Source of the DNA: Achatina immaculata
Taxonomy: Eukaryota; Mollusca; Gastropoda; Stylommatophora; Achatinidae
Direction: 5' to 3'
Assembly (NCBI GenBank): GCA_009760885.1
Contig: CM019719.1
Span: 36,723,584-36,787,583, forward strand
Length of the DNA stretch: 64,000 nucleotides
The translations under genes were made by a program, and so were the position numbers. The notes under the pieces were generated by a model. That model did no database searches, was not told the origin of the DNA, and saw nothing but the letters and a program-made list of their open reading frames with translations. Every line of letters starts with the position of its first letter. The stretch's first letter is position 1. Shown piece by piece: positions 40,479-50,363 of this stretch.

Positions 40479-43400
40479 GTACAGAAATATGGAATGAGAT
40501 AATCAGTTTCAGAAGATGAATTAATAGGTATTTAGGGTATTCTTGTAAGCATGAGAAAATAAAATATTAATTAGGAAACAGAAAAAGAAAATATATGGGA
40601 AAGACAAGATTAAAGTCATAAATGGTAAGATCAAGCTTTGCCTGCTAACAAAACATGATGTTTTGACTTGTCTTCATCAATTGTGACATTATTGTTTGGA
40701 AAACCTTTTTTTCCCTGTAGTTTTTTTTTTTCTAGTGACACAGTGTAAATATGTATGCACCATTTTAAGTTAGGTGAGGTAAAGATACAACAATCTATCA
40801 TGCACAGTGTAAAAAAGATATGGCATTCAGGTATTTGGCCAAAAGAATGGAAAAGAACTGTATTCATACCACTGCCAAAAAATGGTAACTTGAAATTATG
40901 CACAAACTACAGAACTGTTGCCCTGATTAGTCATGCCAGTAAAATTCTATTAAAAGTCATAATGGGTAGATTTCGTAAGAAAATAGAAGTCAATATGTAC
41001 AGCTTGGTTTTAGACAAGAAAGAGGATCAAGAGATCATATATTCAAAATAAGATTAATAATAGAGAAATACAGAGAATTTAATGTGAATCTATATTTATC
41101 TTTTATAGACTATTCAAAGGCATTTGATTGTGTACAACACCAGAAACTTTGGGAAATAATGGAAAAAATGGGATTTCAACACATTTGATACAATTAATCT
41201 CACTGCTGTATCTAGACCAACAAGCAGCAGTAAGAATAAATGGTGAAAAAACAACTTGGTTTGACATAAAACAAGGGGTCCGTCAGGGGCGCATATTGTC
41301 ACCTTACTTATTTAACTTGTATACTGAAAATATAATGAGGAATGTTAGAGAAGATGTAGACAAAGAATATTATGATGCCATAACGATTGGAGGTGATGAA
41401 ATACCAGATACTAGATATGCTGATGACACAGTATTACTGTCTACAACTCAAAAAGTAATGGAAAAACTAATTATTTCAGTCTGTAAGAATAGTGAAGAGC
41501 AAAAGTTTTATCTTAATGGAAGAAAACTAAATTGATGACAACTGACAAAACAAATAAGGCAGTTGAAATATGTATCAATGAGGGAAAAATTGGAAGAGGT
41601 GGAAGAGTTTTGAATATCTTGGATTATTACTAACTAATAATTTAGATACAATGAGGGAAATTAAAAGGAGGACATCTGTCACTCTTCAGAAAGTAAAACA
41701 ACTAAAGAATCTGTAGAGAGGAACAGACAGAACTACAAAAATAAGATTTTTAAGGGCATCCATCTTTCCCATTGCAACATATGCCTGTGAGACCTGGACA
41801 CTTAACAAAACAGCTGAGAAACACATAAATGCCTTTGAATGTAAATGCTACAGAAGAGTTCTTCAAATATCATGGATACAAAAAAGAACAAATATATCCA
41901 TACTACAAGAACTTAATATTGAAGAAGTCTGGCTAGTAAAGAGGATTAAACAGAAAAGTTAAATATTTTGGAGACATTAATTGTCATGATAATTTAGAGA
42001 AAACCGTCTTGGAAGGGTACATAATGGGAAAAATAAAGAGAGGAAGACCAAGGCGAAGATGGCTGCAAGACATCGTTGATGATCTGCAAGTGGATGCATC
42101 AGCAACAGGGCATCTTACAACCGAGAGGCCTACAGGAGAGTTGTTAGGGAGGCAAAGTTGCGCAAGTGGCTTGCAAATGACTGACTGAGGTAAAGGTATT
42201 AGTTGACAACCAGTATCACTGCACAAGGTCAGACCGTAAATGTTCTGCTGCCTAGTCAGAAACTGCCAACTTGTTATGGAAAATAAATGAAGGGGATGGA
42301 AATACTCTCCATTTTGACAATCAGTGATTTATAGCTGACATGCTAGCATCAGGTTGGTGAAATATACCCATTCTGTCCCACCTCTCTGTTGATACCCCCA
42401 GTTCATTCATTCATTTGCATGTCCCTTTCATTTTACCCCCAGTAACAGGTCTAAGTGGGCAGGGATCATCATAGTCCCCATGCCAGTGGAGTCTGCTGAA
42501 GGAGTTTTGCACACCCTCTCTTTCTATCTACTCTCAAGAACTGAAAAAATAGCTGACATGATGCTGTGCCTCAACATCTCCACATTATCAGCTGCAGAGA
42601 ACACAAACTTGCAGTTCCAGAGATGTTGAAGAAGAAGAAGATGGAAAATAAAAATGAAGGTAAATAATAAATAGAAAAGAAAAGGCAGAAAAGACTGATA
42701 TTTTAAGTTCATCTAACATACAGTTATTTTTCTTTCTTTTTTTCCCTCTTCCTTATATGAGCAGTGGCAAAGCAGGACCATACAAACAGTGACTGTTTTG
42801 TGTGCTTCATTCTTTCCTATGGAGATGAAGGTTATGTGTATGGAACAGATAACAAAGTTCCTATCGACGAGCTGGTGTTGCCTTTCAAGGGACATGCCTG
42901 CCCAAGTCTTGCTGGAAAGCCAAAGTTATTTTTCATTCAGGTAGATAAAATGTTTAGTTCAAATTTAATTTAGGCAAACATTTTTTAAATAAAATGTAAA
43001 AAAAAAAAAAATTGATATTCTATTAGCAGATCATCAGCAAAGATTGGTTGAAAGCATTGAGTGAACAAACAGTGGCGTGTAATGATTTTAGATATAATGA
43101 GCTGCCAAAATGTCTTAACAGTTGCTGCTTCAAAACGTTCCATGACTAAGGCATGTAATAAGACAGTGCTGTATGACTAGAAGTCACAAACTGTTGTGTT
43201 AGCCTCTACAGCATATTGTTACATAGAAATGAACTGTCTTTGCACCAGAGAGCCCTAAGCAAAACCCTACCCTATTTTCCTATATTTTGTAGAATTATTG
43301 TTTCAGGCTAGTGAAAGAATTTCATTCACTTGCAAGTTTTAAATCTGTGACCATTTGCTGATTAGATGCCTTAACTCCACATCTCCCATTTTCTTTCCTT

Positions 43401-46400
43401 TACCCCCATCTCAGTCGATCTTGATAACAGTCTGTTGTGTACTACAGTAAAAGCTAACAGACCAATGTTTTACCTGCAGTTATGAACAAACTAAATTGCT
43501 ACTGCACCCTGCGATAATTTACAGTGGCAAAGAAACACAGAGAATAACAAATGTCTTTTATCCCACCAATGTGTGAAAAAGGGAGACAAGCAGATGTGAA
43601 AGCTATACAGAGAAATCAGTAAGATCTTGCTGAATAAAGATAAATCTTAATATATACTTTTTCGTTCAGTGCGAATTTCAGTTAATATGATTACAAACAT
43701 TTACATCACATCTTTATATGTGCCTTCTAAAATTTCGAACCGCGCGACACAAAAATTTGTTTAACGCTTGAAAAATAAGATGCTTGAAAACCATCGTGCT
43801 TAAGCAGTGTTGCCAGATTGTGCTTTTTGTCATGATTTTATGTTCTCTCTTCTACCTCAGTGTTTTTGTCATGATTTTATGTTTTCTCTTCTACCTCAGT
43901 GTTTTTGTCATGTTCTCTCTTCTACCTCAGTGTTTTTGTCATGTTCTCTCTTCTACATCAGTGTTTTTGTCATGATTTTATGTTCTCTCTTCTACTTCAG
44001 TAGTGTGCCATAAAACAGCCAGAAATGTGGTTGTGAAAATGTTTTTGTTCAAATTATGTTTCACTCAGTGTAACGTAAACAGTAAAACACCATAAATGTA
44101 CACTTAATATGAACACAGGTGTGCTACAACAGAAATTTGTGTTGTCAAGTGTGCAAAAGTTTGAGAACCTCTTTTCTACTTTACTATGCATGGCTTTTGC
44201 ACCTTTGAAAATGGAATTGATGCTATTATTGTAGAAATTAGTGTCATTAGAAAGAAAATGTAGATTGTCTGAATGTCAGGGACTGCTTGAATTCACATTA
44301 ACAGCAAACCACGGACACAGATCTTGTAGAACCGGAGCAACAGAGTGCTTTTTATGCTGAGAAACAAGAACCTGCAACTGAATGAGAGGAATATGTCTGA
44401 ATGAAAATTTCATTAAAGGAATTCAAACAAATTTTTCAAGATTTAGAAGCAAAAAATTATAGATTTAGATCCAGATATAGATCCATTAATTTTAACATTT
44501 TTGTCTTTTGATATATTGACAAATGCTGCATTTCCTAAAAAAAGCCGATCATTTGTTCTCATCAGTTTGATTGAAGAATTTTAAAATTTAAAACAATTAT
44601 ATTTAGTGAAGTCAGTACAAAAATTGGCCATATATAACAATTATTACTTTTATTACTTGTATACTGTGTTTCATCTCCCCGAAAATCATGCTAACGATCT
44701 TTATAATCTTGACCATAAATTTTTGAAAGGCTTGCAAGGATAAAGTGACTGAAACAGTTACAGATGGTCTTGGAATTCCAGAATCATCAGGAGAGGGAGT
44801 AATCCGTCGTATCCCAACTGAGGCAGACTTTCTGATGGCGTATTCTGTGATTCCAGGTATGTTAGTGTTGTTTTTCTCATCTAGTACACCAGCATTTGTA
44901 TTAGTGCGAATATACTTGTCTTGTTTATTGAGCAAATTCTGGCAGACATGCTACTCTTTCTCTAGTTAGCTAGGAAGGACAATCATCCATGCACTATGGG
45001 CACATCCATAAGTGCTTCGATCTTCTGTTCAGTATCTCCTTCAGCATACAGTAACTGATGACACCCACTCATTGTTGACTGACCATCCATCTGGAGCACT
45101 TGATGAATTGTTCATTTCTTGTCACCCCAAATTCCACCCCAACTCCTTTGTTCTTGACAGTGACACAGATTCATAGTTGTCAGTGAAGTTTTTTTGTTCA
45201 GCCAGATTCACATATTCCATGTTTCTAATATTTTTAATGTTCCAAGGTCATAATCCATTTTTATCCATCCAATTTCAATGCCTCTCTATCTGTTCTGTAA
45301 CACTAATCTTTTTTACGGAGATGGAGTTGTTGGCCCCATTGCCCATCCTGGAGGACCAGGGTGCAGGTTTCATCTGACCCCTACCCTCACAGACCTTCCC
45401 ACCTTGGTTGGACCTGTCAGGAGTAAAACTACTGCTGATATAGCTCTAGGGGTTGGACTTCATTGACTTCAAGAAAGCTTATGACAGCATAGATAAGAGC
45501 AGCTTATGGAAAATTATGAAAGAATTTGAGATACCTAATAAATTAATCAGTTTGACCATAATATGCATGGAGGATGCACAAAATATAGTAATATATGAAG
45601 GTCAGAAAGTCAGAGCCCTTCTATGTAAGAATTGGTTTAAAACAAAGTGATACATAATCCCCATTACTATTCAGCCTAATACTAGAAAAGGTAATCAGAA
45701 AAGTGAAAGAAGAAAGCAGTACAGAAGAACAAGCTAAAATGCTAGGATAAGCTGACGGCATCAATTGGGGGGGGGGGGGGACTATGCAAGAAGTTATCAA
45801 TACCTGCATACACCTGAGAGAAAAGTGGGCTTGACCATTAGCCAAGATAAGACAGAGTATTTGAAGATATCAAGAGACCAGAGCCAGAATGATCCAAATG
45901 TTGGAGATATGATCATTAGGAAAGCAGAAACATACAAATATCTAGGCACAACCTTCATCAGAAGCAACATAATAAGCTAGGAAATTAAAATCAGAGTACA
46001 GATAGAGAATAAAATATATTTTGCCTTGTAACACTTGTTAAAATCCAAAATCCTGTCCCAAAACACCAAAATAACAATCTACAAAACTAATAAGACCAGC
46101 CATCATGTATGGATCAGAAACATGGAGTACAACAAAGAAAGGTGGACAACAATTGCAGATCTTTGAGAACAAGATCCTAAGAAGAATCTTTGGGCCCATA
46201 AAAGATACCTACAGTGAAGAATGGAGAGCTAGAAATAACACAGAACCGAACAGCTTATTTAAATCCCAACATATTATAAACATCTTGAAATTGAACAGAC
46301 TTCGCTGGTTGGGCCATGTAGAAAGAATGGAAGAGAATAGACAAATGAAAATTATACATGCACAAGAGATGAGGGAAAAAGACCAAGGGGTAGACCAGGA

Positions 46401-48646
46401 CAAAGATGAAAAGATAACATAGATGAGGATATAAAAGAAATTGGTGTCACCAACTGGAGGGAGAAGATTAGGAATAGAGAGGAATGGAGGTGAACTTTAT
46501 CTGCAGCATTTCCTCTGACACCTGCATGACCTGGTACAAAAATGAGTATCAGTCGATGGATCTGTGACGTCTGCGAGGATTCAAACCACTGGTTCCTAGG
46601 AGAGGCAGCCTGAATTTTCTTTAGCATGTTCTTCAAGTCATCCAAGGCATACCTGCATGTAAGTCTCATGACTGGAGCCATCTCAGAGCTTTTGTCACAG
46701 CAATGGTTTCCTTTGTGAGCCTGCTTGTTTTTTGCAGCATCAGAGTGGAGAACTATGCTTCCCAATAACATGAAATCAGATGCAGAAAAAATCAACACTT
46801 TAGTTAGCTGTAACTTACCTTCTTATATATCTTATATCCTTCCCGTGCCGTTAAACGTCACATAGGGCTTGCAAAGTAGTTCGCCAATTTTTCCTGTCTT
46901 TGGCGAGTCTTTCAACCTCATCAAAGGATTTTATGCCTGTTAACTTGGCCTCTCTTAATAATGTCCTCTTCAGAGTTTCACGCTGTCTGCCCCTTTTTCT
47001 TCGGCCTGTTGTGTTCCACTTGATAGCTTGTTTTGGGATTCTCTGATCATTTCTTCTCATCAAGTGACCAACATATGTCCATCTCCTTTTCCAGATCACC
47101 CATGAGGCTGGTTGTTGTTCAGTCATCTGTCTTATCTCTGCATTGTTCTTGAATTCATTCCACTTGATGCCGAGTATTTTCCTTAGGCATTTGTTTTCAA
47201 AAGAGTCTAATTTCTTTTCTATTTCTTTAGTTGTTTTCCAGCTTTCACATGCATAAATGAGGGTGGATATTACATTTGAATTGAATAGTCTTAACTTGGT
47301 TTTTGTGCTTATAACTTTTGAATTCCATATGTTCTCAAGATTCTTGAAGATTGATGCTGCTTTTGCAATTCTGATCCTAACTTCCTTTCTAGTGTCACCA
47401 TCCTGGTCTATGTAGCTGCCAAGGTATGCAAATTGATTGACTTCTTCAATATCTGTCCCTTCTATGTGTATTTTTCCATTTTGATCGATGGGAATTTTCA
47501 TTATTTTTGTTTTGTCCTTGTTAATTTCAAGTCCTATTTTGCTAGCCAGTGAAGACAGGTTATCTGTTTTTTCTTGCATGGAATTCACATTATTACTGAT
47601 AAGAGTTATGTCATCAGCAAAATCAAGATCTTCTAGTTGGGTCCCATGTACCCAGTCAATACCTGTGTTACCTGTGCAGCATTTTTTCGTTATGAAGTCT
47701 AATGTAATCCCAAAAAGTAAAGGAGACAGTATACATCCTTGTTTCACGCCTGTTTCAATCTGGAACCATTCACTCATCCCTTCTTCTGTCTTGACTGACA
47801 CAAAATAACTTATAAATTTGTCTTGTAATTCTTTTTTTTTTAAAAGAACAAATGAGTGTGAAACTTGTGGTTTATCTGTAATAGAACTTCTTTTGTTTCT
47901 TTGTTTTTTTTTTTAGTGTTGCAATCTTCACTTTTTAATACAGAAATGAAATGAAGGTTTGCTGTTCAGTTTAATATCAGAATTTGGCAGTACTGAGACC
48001 CTGTGTTTGAGCAGTTTCCTTCCCAGAGTGGTTAGGCTCTCAGTTTACTGATTTAGTTTACTAATCCACGGGTTCTGGGTTCAAGTCCCAGTAGTGGGAC
48101 TTTTTTTTTTTTACCAAAAAAGGCTCCCAGGATCAACCCAGCCTCAGCCTTGGAGAATGAGTCCCAGAGAAATCTGGGAAAGTAAATGCAGCCAGGTGTG
48201 ATACTGACCACATCAACACTTTCATGTGCCGAAGGTCTTGGAAATGCAGGGCTAACACCATATCCCCAATATGCTTTAATGGCGTGGAAACGGGGATTTT
48301 TTAAACCTTTTACATTTACATCAAAGAACATAATACTTAAATACATGGAGATCAGTCACATTTTTACTTGTGTCTCTTATCTGTTTCTGATTCTCGTTGT
48401 CATTTCCCCATCTCAGGCCGTTTATCCTGGAAACTTCCATCGAAAGGGTCATGGTTCATCCAAGCAGTAGTTGATGTCTTCGGTAAGAACTGGCAGACAA
48501 TGGATGTGATGACCATGCTGACGAGGGTTAACAGAAAGGTGGCCAGTGACTTTGAAACAGGAGCCCCCAACATGTTCCTCAACCAGAACAACCAGATTTC
48601 ATATATATCTTGCATGCTTACTAAGAATTTGCTGTTTGCCAGGTAG
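40237..48646 (+). CDS. Caspase 2: caspase-like protein with altered active site, first exon(s) not found
   Basis: Four exons (40237-40478, 42765-42940, 44730-44856, 48417-48646) join with matching phases 1, 0 and 1 into about 257 residues ending at TAG 48644-48646. That is close to the length of an effector caspase without its prodomain. Fold motifs are clear: [11 protein letters not shown], the S1-pocket Arg in [58 protein letters not shown] and a terminal [10 protein letters not shown]. Three functional positions differ from active caspases: catalytic His is Tyr (LSYGDE), QACRG is QACKD (Cys kept), and small-subunit SWR is SWK. There is no stop or frameshift, so it seems maintained. It may be a regulatory pseudocaspase or an enzyme with changed chemistry. 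The 5' end must lie upstream: exon 1 is entered after two bases of a codon. Confidence 0.88.
40750..42190 (+). mobile_element. LINE D, RT to 3' end, in a caspase 2 intron
   Basis: Encodes [33 protein letters not shown] in a broken frame, [31 protein letters not shown] and [11 protein letters not shown]. The EN part is absent (5'-truncated). Ends near 42185. Confidence 0.88.
42240..42640 (+). mobile_element. LINE C leader fragment
   Basis: Matches 8960-9370 (GGAGTCTGCTGAAGGA, TGACATGATGCT, TGCCTCAACATCT, GTTCCAG), which precedes the LINE C endonuclease. Carries the 32-base insert at 42402-42433. Confidence 0.7.
42402..42433 (-). mobile_element. 32-base LINE D tail insertion
   Basis: TTCATTCATTCATTTGCATG plus TCCC matches the extreme 3' end of LINE D (3018-3045). 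It is flanked by TACCCCCAG at 42393-42401 and 42434-42442; the uninterrupted sequence is at about 9104. Confidence 0.85.
42765..42940 (+). CDS. Caspase 2 exon: His position replaced by Tyr
   Basis: 176 bases, acceptor ATGAGCAG, donor TTCAG|GTAGAT, phases 1 to 0. Encodes [20 protein letters not shown] and later [15 protein letters not shown]. The codon at the catalytic His position is TAT (Tyr), one transition away from CAT (His). Confidence 0.93.
43000..43815. other. No gene recognised
   Basis: Caspase 2 intron, AT-rich; nothing supported. Confidence 0.5.
43820..44005. repeat. Tandem repeat, 37-bp unit with a shorter variant
   Basis: GTTTTTGTCATG(ATTTTATG)TTCTCTCTTCTACCTCA recurs about five times; some units lack the bracketed bases and are shorter. 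Confidence 0.9.
44730..44856 (+). CDS. Caspase 2 exon: catalytic Cys (ACKD), linker, small-subunit start
   Basis: 127 bases, acceptor TTGAAAG, donor CCAG|GTATGT, phases 0 to 1. Begins GCT TGC AAG GAT, giving QACKD with the preceding Gln. The linker has TVTDG, a possible cleavage site, then [15 protein letters not shown]. Caspase 1 encodes this stretch in two exons. Confidence 0.9.
44860..45450. other. No gene recognised
   Basis: Caspase 2 intron; 45300-45450 is GC-richer (GGCCCCATTGCCCATCCTGG) but has no recognised content. Confidence 0.5.
45455..46505 (+). mobile_element. LINE C, RT to near 3' end
   Basis: Encodes [53 protein letters not shown] and [17 protein letters not shown], with stops between. 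Same family as the copy at 8945-14570. Confidence 0.88.
46508..46805 (-). mobile_element. RNase H fragment of an I-type LINE
   Basis: The minus strand encodes [17 protein letters not shown] and [17 protein letters not shown], the C-terminal RNase H motif. It joins directly to the LINE C copy on its left. A different copy, possibly a different family, from 10080-10740. Confidence 0.65.
46820..47803 (-). mobile_element. LINE B, longest open RT frame in the window
   Basis: 316 codons open: [95 protein letters not shown], ending CDV and stop. The RT core FADD is intact, suggesting a recent insertion, but the 5' half with EN is missing. Confidence 0.93.
48010..48300 (+). mobile_element. SINE family 1, nearly full length
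   Basis: Head with GAGTGGTTAGGCTCTCAG (A-box-like) and GGTTCAAGTCCC (B-box), then a T run and a body of about 180 bases ending near GCGTGGAAACGGGG. About 115 bases before the terminal caspase 2 exon. Confidence 0.8.
48417..48646 (+). CDS. Caspase 2 terminal exon: small subunit
   Basis: 230 bases after acceptor CCATCTCAG, ending in TAG. Encodes [35 protein letters not shown] and [17 protein letters not shown]. Active caspases have SWR where this has SWK; that Arg normally helps bind the P1 Asp of the substrate. AATAAA occurs at about 49065 as a possible polyadenylation signal. Confidence 0.93.
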
Positions 48647-48649
48647 ACA

Positions 48650-49050
48650 GTGCAACTTTGAAAGGGGAATTCAGATTTGGCACATACTGAATTAGAATAG
48701 GGATGAAGATTATATATCACTGTGTAATTTTATTTTTAATTTTTATACTATTTCCACAAGCCATGTAGTTATTCGGTATTTGATGGTATAAATTTCTAGA
48801 TCTTGATGAATCATGCTACTGGTAGCATGTTTGAGTAATAACAATCACAAAATACTAAAATCTCAGACTGGAAAATGCCAGTCTGGGAAGTTTGAAATTA
48901 AGGGACCCACTGTGTTTGCTTAGAAAGCCTACATATGTTAAGTAAAGTGATAGAAAATTATCATGGGGCAGGTAAGATTAATTGTTTATTTAGAACATGT
49001 TGATTACACATCCAGCATTGATGACGCAGAAAAACCTTAACAGTATCACA
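48650..49050. other. Caspase 2 3' flank, no further gene
   Basis: Probably 3' UTR and downstream sequence; AATAAA at about 49065 may serve as the polyadenylation signal. Confidence 0.4.
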
Positions 49051-49054
49051 AAAT

Positions 49055-49300
49055 AAACTGGACTCTCTTAACAATGTCATATTTAGAGTTTCATGTGGTC
49101 GATATCTTTTTCTTCAGCCTGTTATGTTCCACTTGACAGCTTGTTTTGGGATTCTCTGATTGTTTCTTCTGATCACATGACTGACACATGTGCATCTTCT
49201 TTTTCTGATCACCTATGAGACTGGTTGTTGTTTGCTCATCTGCCATATCTCTGTGTTGTTCTTGAATTCATTCCACTCTATACCAAGTATAATGATCAGT
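49055..49300 (-). mobile_element. LINE B internal fragment
   Basis: Reverse complement of the C-terminal part (AGCCTGTTATGTTCCACTTG, GACTGGTTGTTGTTTGCTCA), without the 3' tail. Confidence 0.85.
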
Positions 49301-49317
49301 GTAAATGAAATCATTTG

Positions 49318-49405
49318 AATTTGTGAACTAATCCCCTCTCTTATTCACACACCACACACAAACCAGTGAACTAATCCCCTCTCTTACTCACACACCACAC
49401 ACAGC
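49318..49405. repeat. Two-unit tandem repeat
   Basis: GTGAACTAATCCCCTCTCTT and the following CACACACCACACACA block occur twice about 43 bases apart. Confidence 0.85.
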
Positions 49406-49975
49406 GGTCACACACACTCTTTCATACACACAAGCACATATACAATCTTTGCTGTACACCTTCCTCGTGGTCTTCTTCTCTTCTATATTATCTGCATTAT
49501 CTAGAGAAAATATGCAACAAAGAGTTGACTTTCTGTTCTCCAACCAGTTATCTTTCTCACCCTGCTTTCCTGCACCCTACCACCAAACCCCACCCACCCA
49601 CCTGCCTGCACGCACACACACCCTTTCTCTCTCATTTAGTATGAATTATGTGGGGGTTTTTTTTCTTTAAATTTATAAAACATTATTCTTTTCAATTGGA
49701 AGCGGATTTATTCTACCCTAAAATGGAGAGAAGAAACAAAATGAAATGAAATATACTGTAACAACAAGTAATTGTATGAGAAAGTATGACTGCTAATTTT
49801 TAAAAGAAAAAAAACTTCAATGCAGGCTACAAAGAAAAAATAACCATATGAGCTTTGGTGTGGCACTGGGTGCACAATATTACCAGCAGATTGTAACCAG
49901 TGTGCACATTATTACCAGCAAAGTGTGTTTTTTCTTTCAATAGACCATTACAGGGACAAGTTGAGATGCTGAGTC

Positions 49976-50062
49976 ATAATGGAACAAGATAAAAGAAGCT
50001 AAGTTGTAATGGAACAAGATAAGAGAAGCTAACATATAATGGAACAAGATAAGCCAGGAATG
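49976..50062. repeat. Three-unit tandem repeat (about 31 bp)
   Basis: TAATGGAACAAGATAAGAGA AGCTAA-type units occur three times just downstream of the GPCR stop codon. Confidence 0.85.
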
Positions 50063-50114
50063 ATGCACAGATGTGTGAAGTACATGAAATTTGTTGTCCA
50101 TATCCCAGTCAGAA

Positions 50115-50363
50115 TCAGTATCTTGACTTATACAAGGTGAACCTTGTCATTGGTGCTGGAGTTATGTCTGTTTTTGCAGTACTCTTTGCACATTTAATAA
50201 TCCCCATTTTTGTTCCATCAGAATTACAGAGTTCTCTGTTTATTGCCAGTGGACCCACACGGCCACTTCTGCGCTGTAACAGTGACTTGAAGCTGTTCCT
50301 AAATTTCTGGTTCAAGAAAGCGTAGATAATGGGGTTGTACGCTGTGCTGCTAAGTGCCAAACA
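50115..50363 (-). CDS. GPCR exon 6: TM7 and C-terminal tail
   Basis: Acceptor CTTCACAG, then CLALSSTAYNPIIYAFLNQK (NPxxY motif) and a tail of about 60 residues with RRSGR, ELCNSD and KCAKS. Stop TGA at 50117-50115. Confidence 0.93.
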   Translation of the reverse strand, partial: CLALSSTAYNPIIYAFLNQKFRNSFKSLLQRRSGRVGPLAINRELCNSDGTKMGIIKCAKSTAKTDITPAPMTRFTLYKSRY

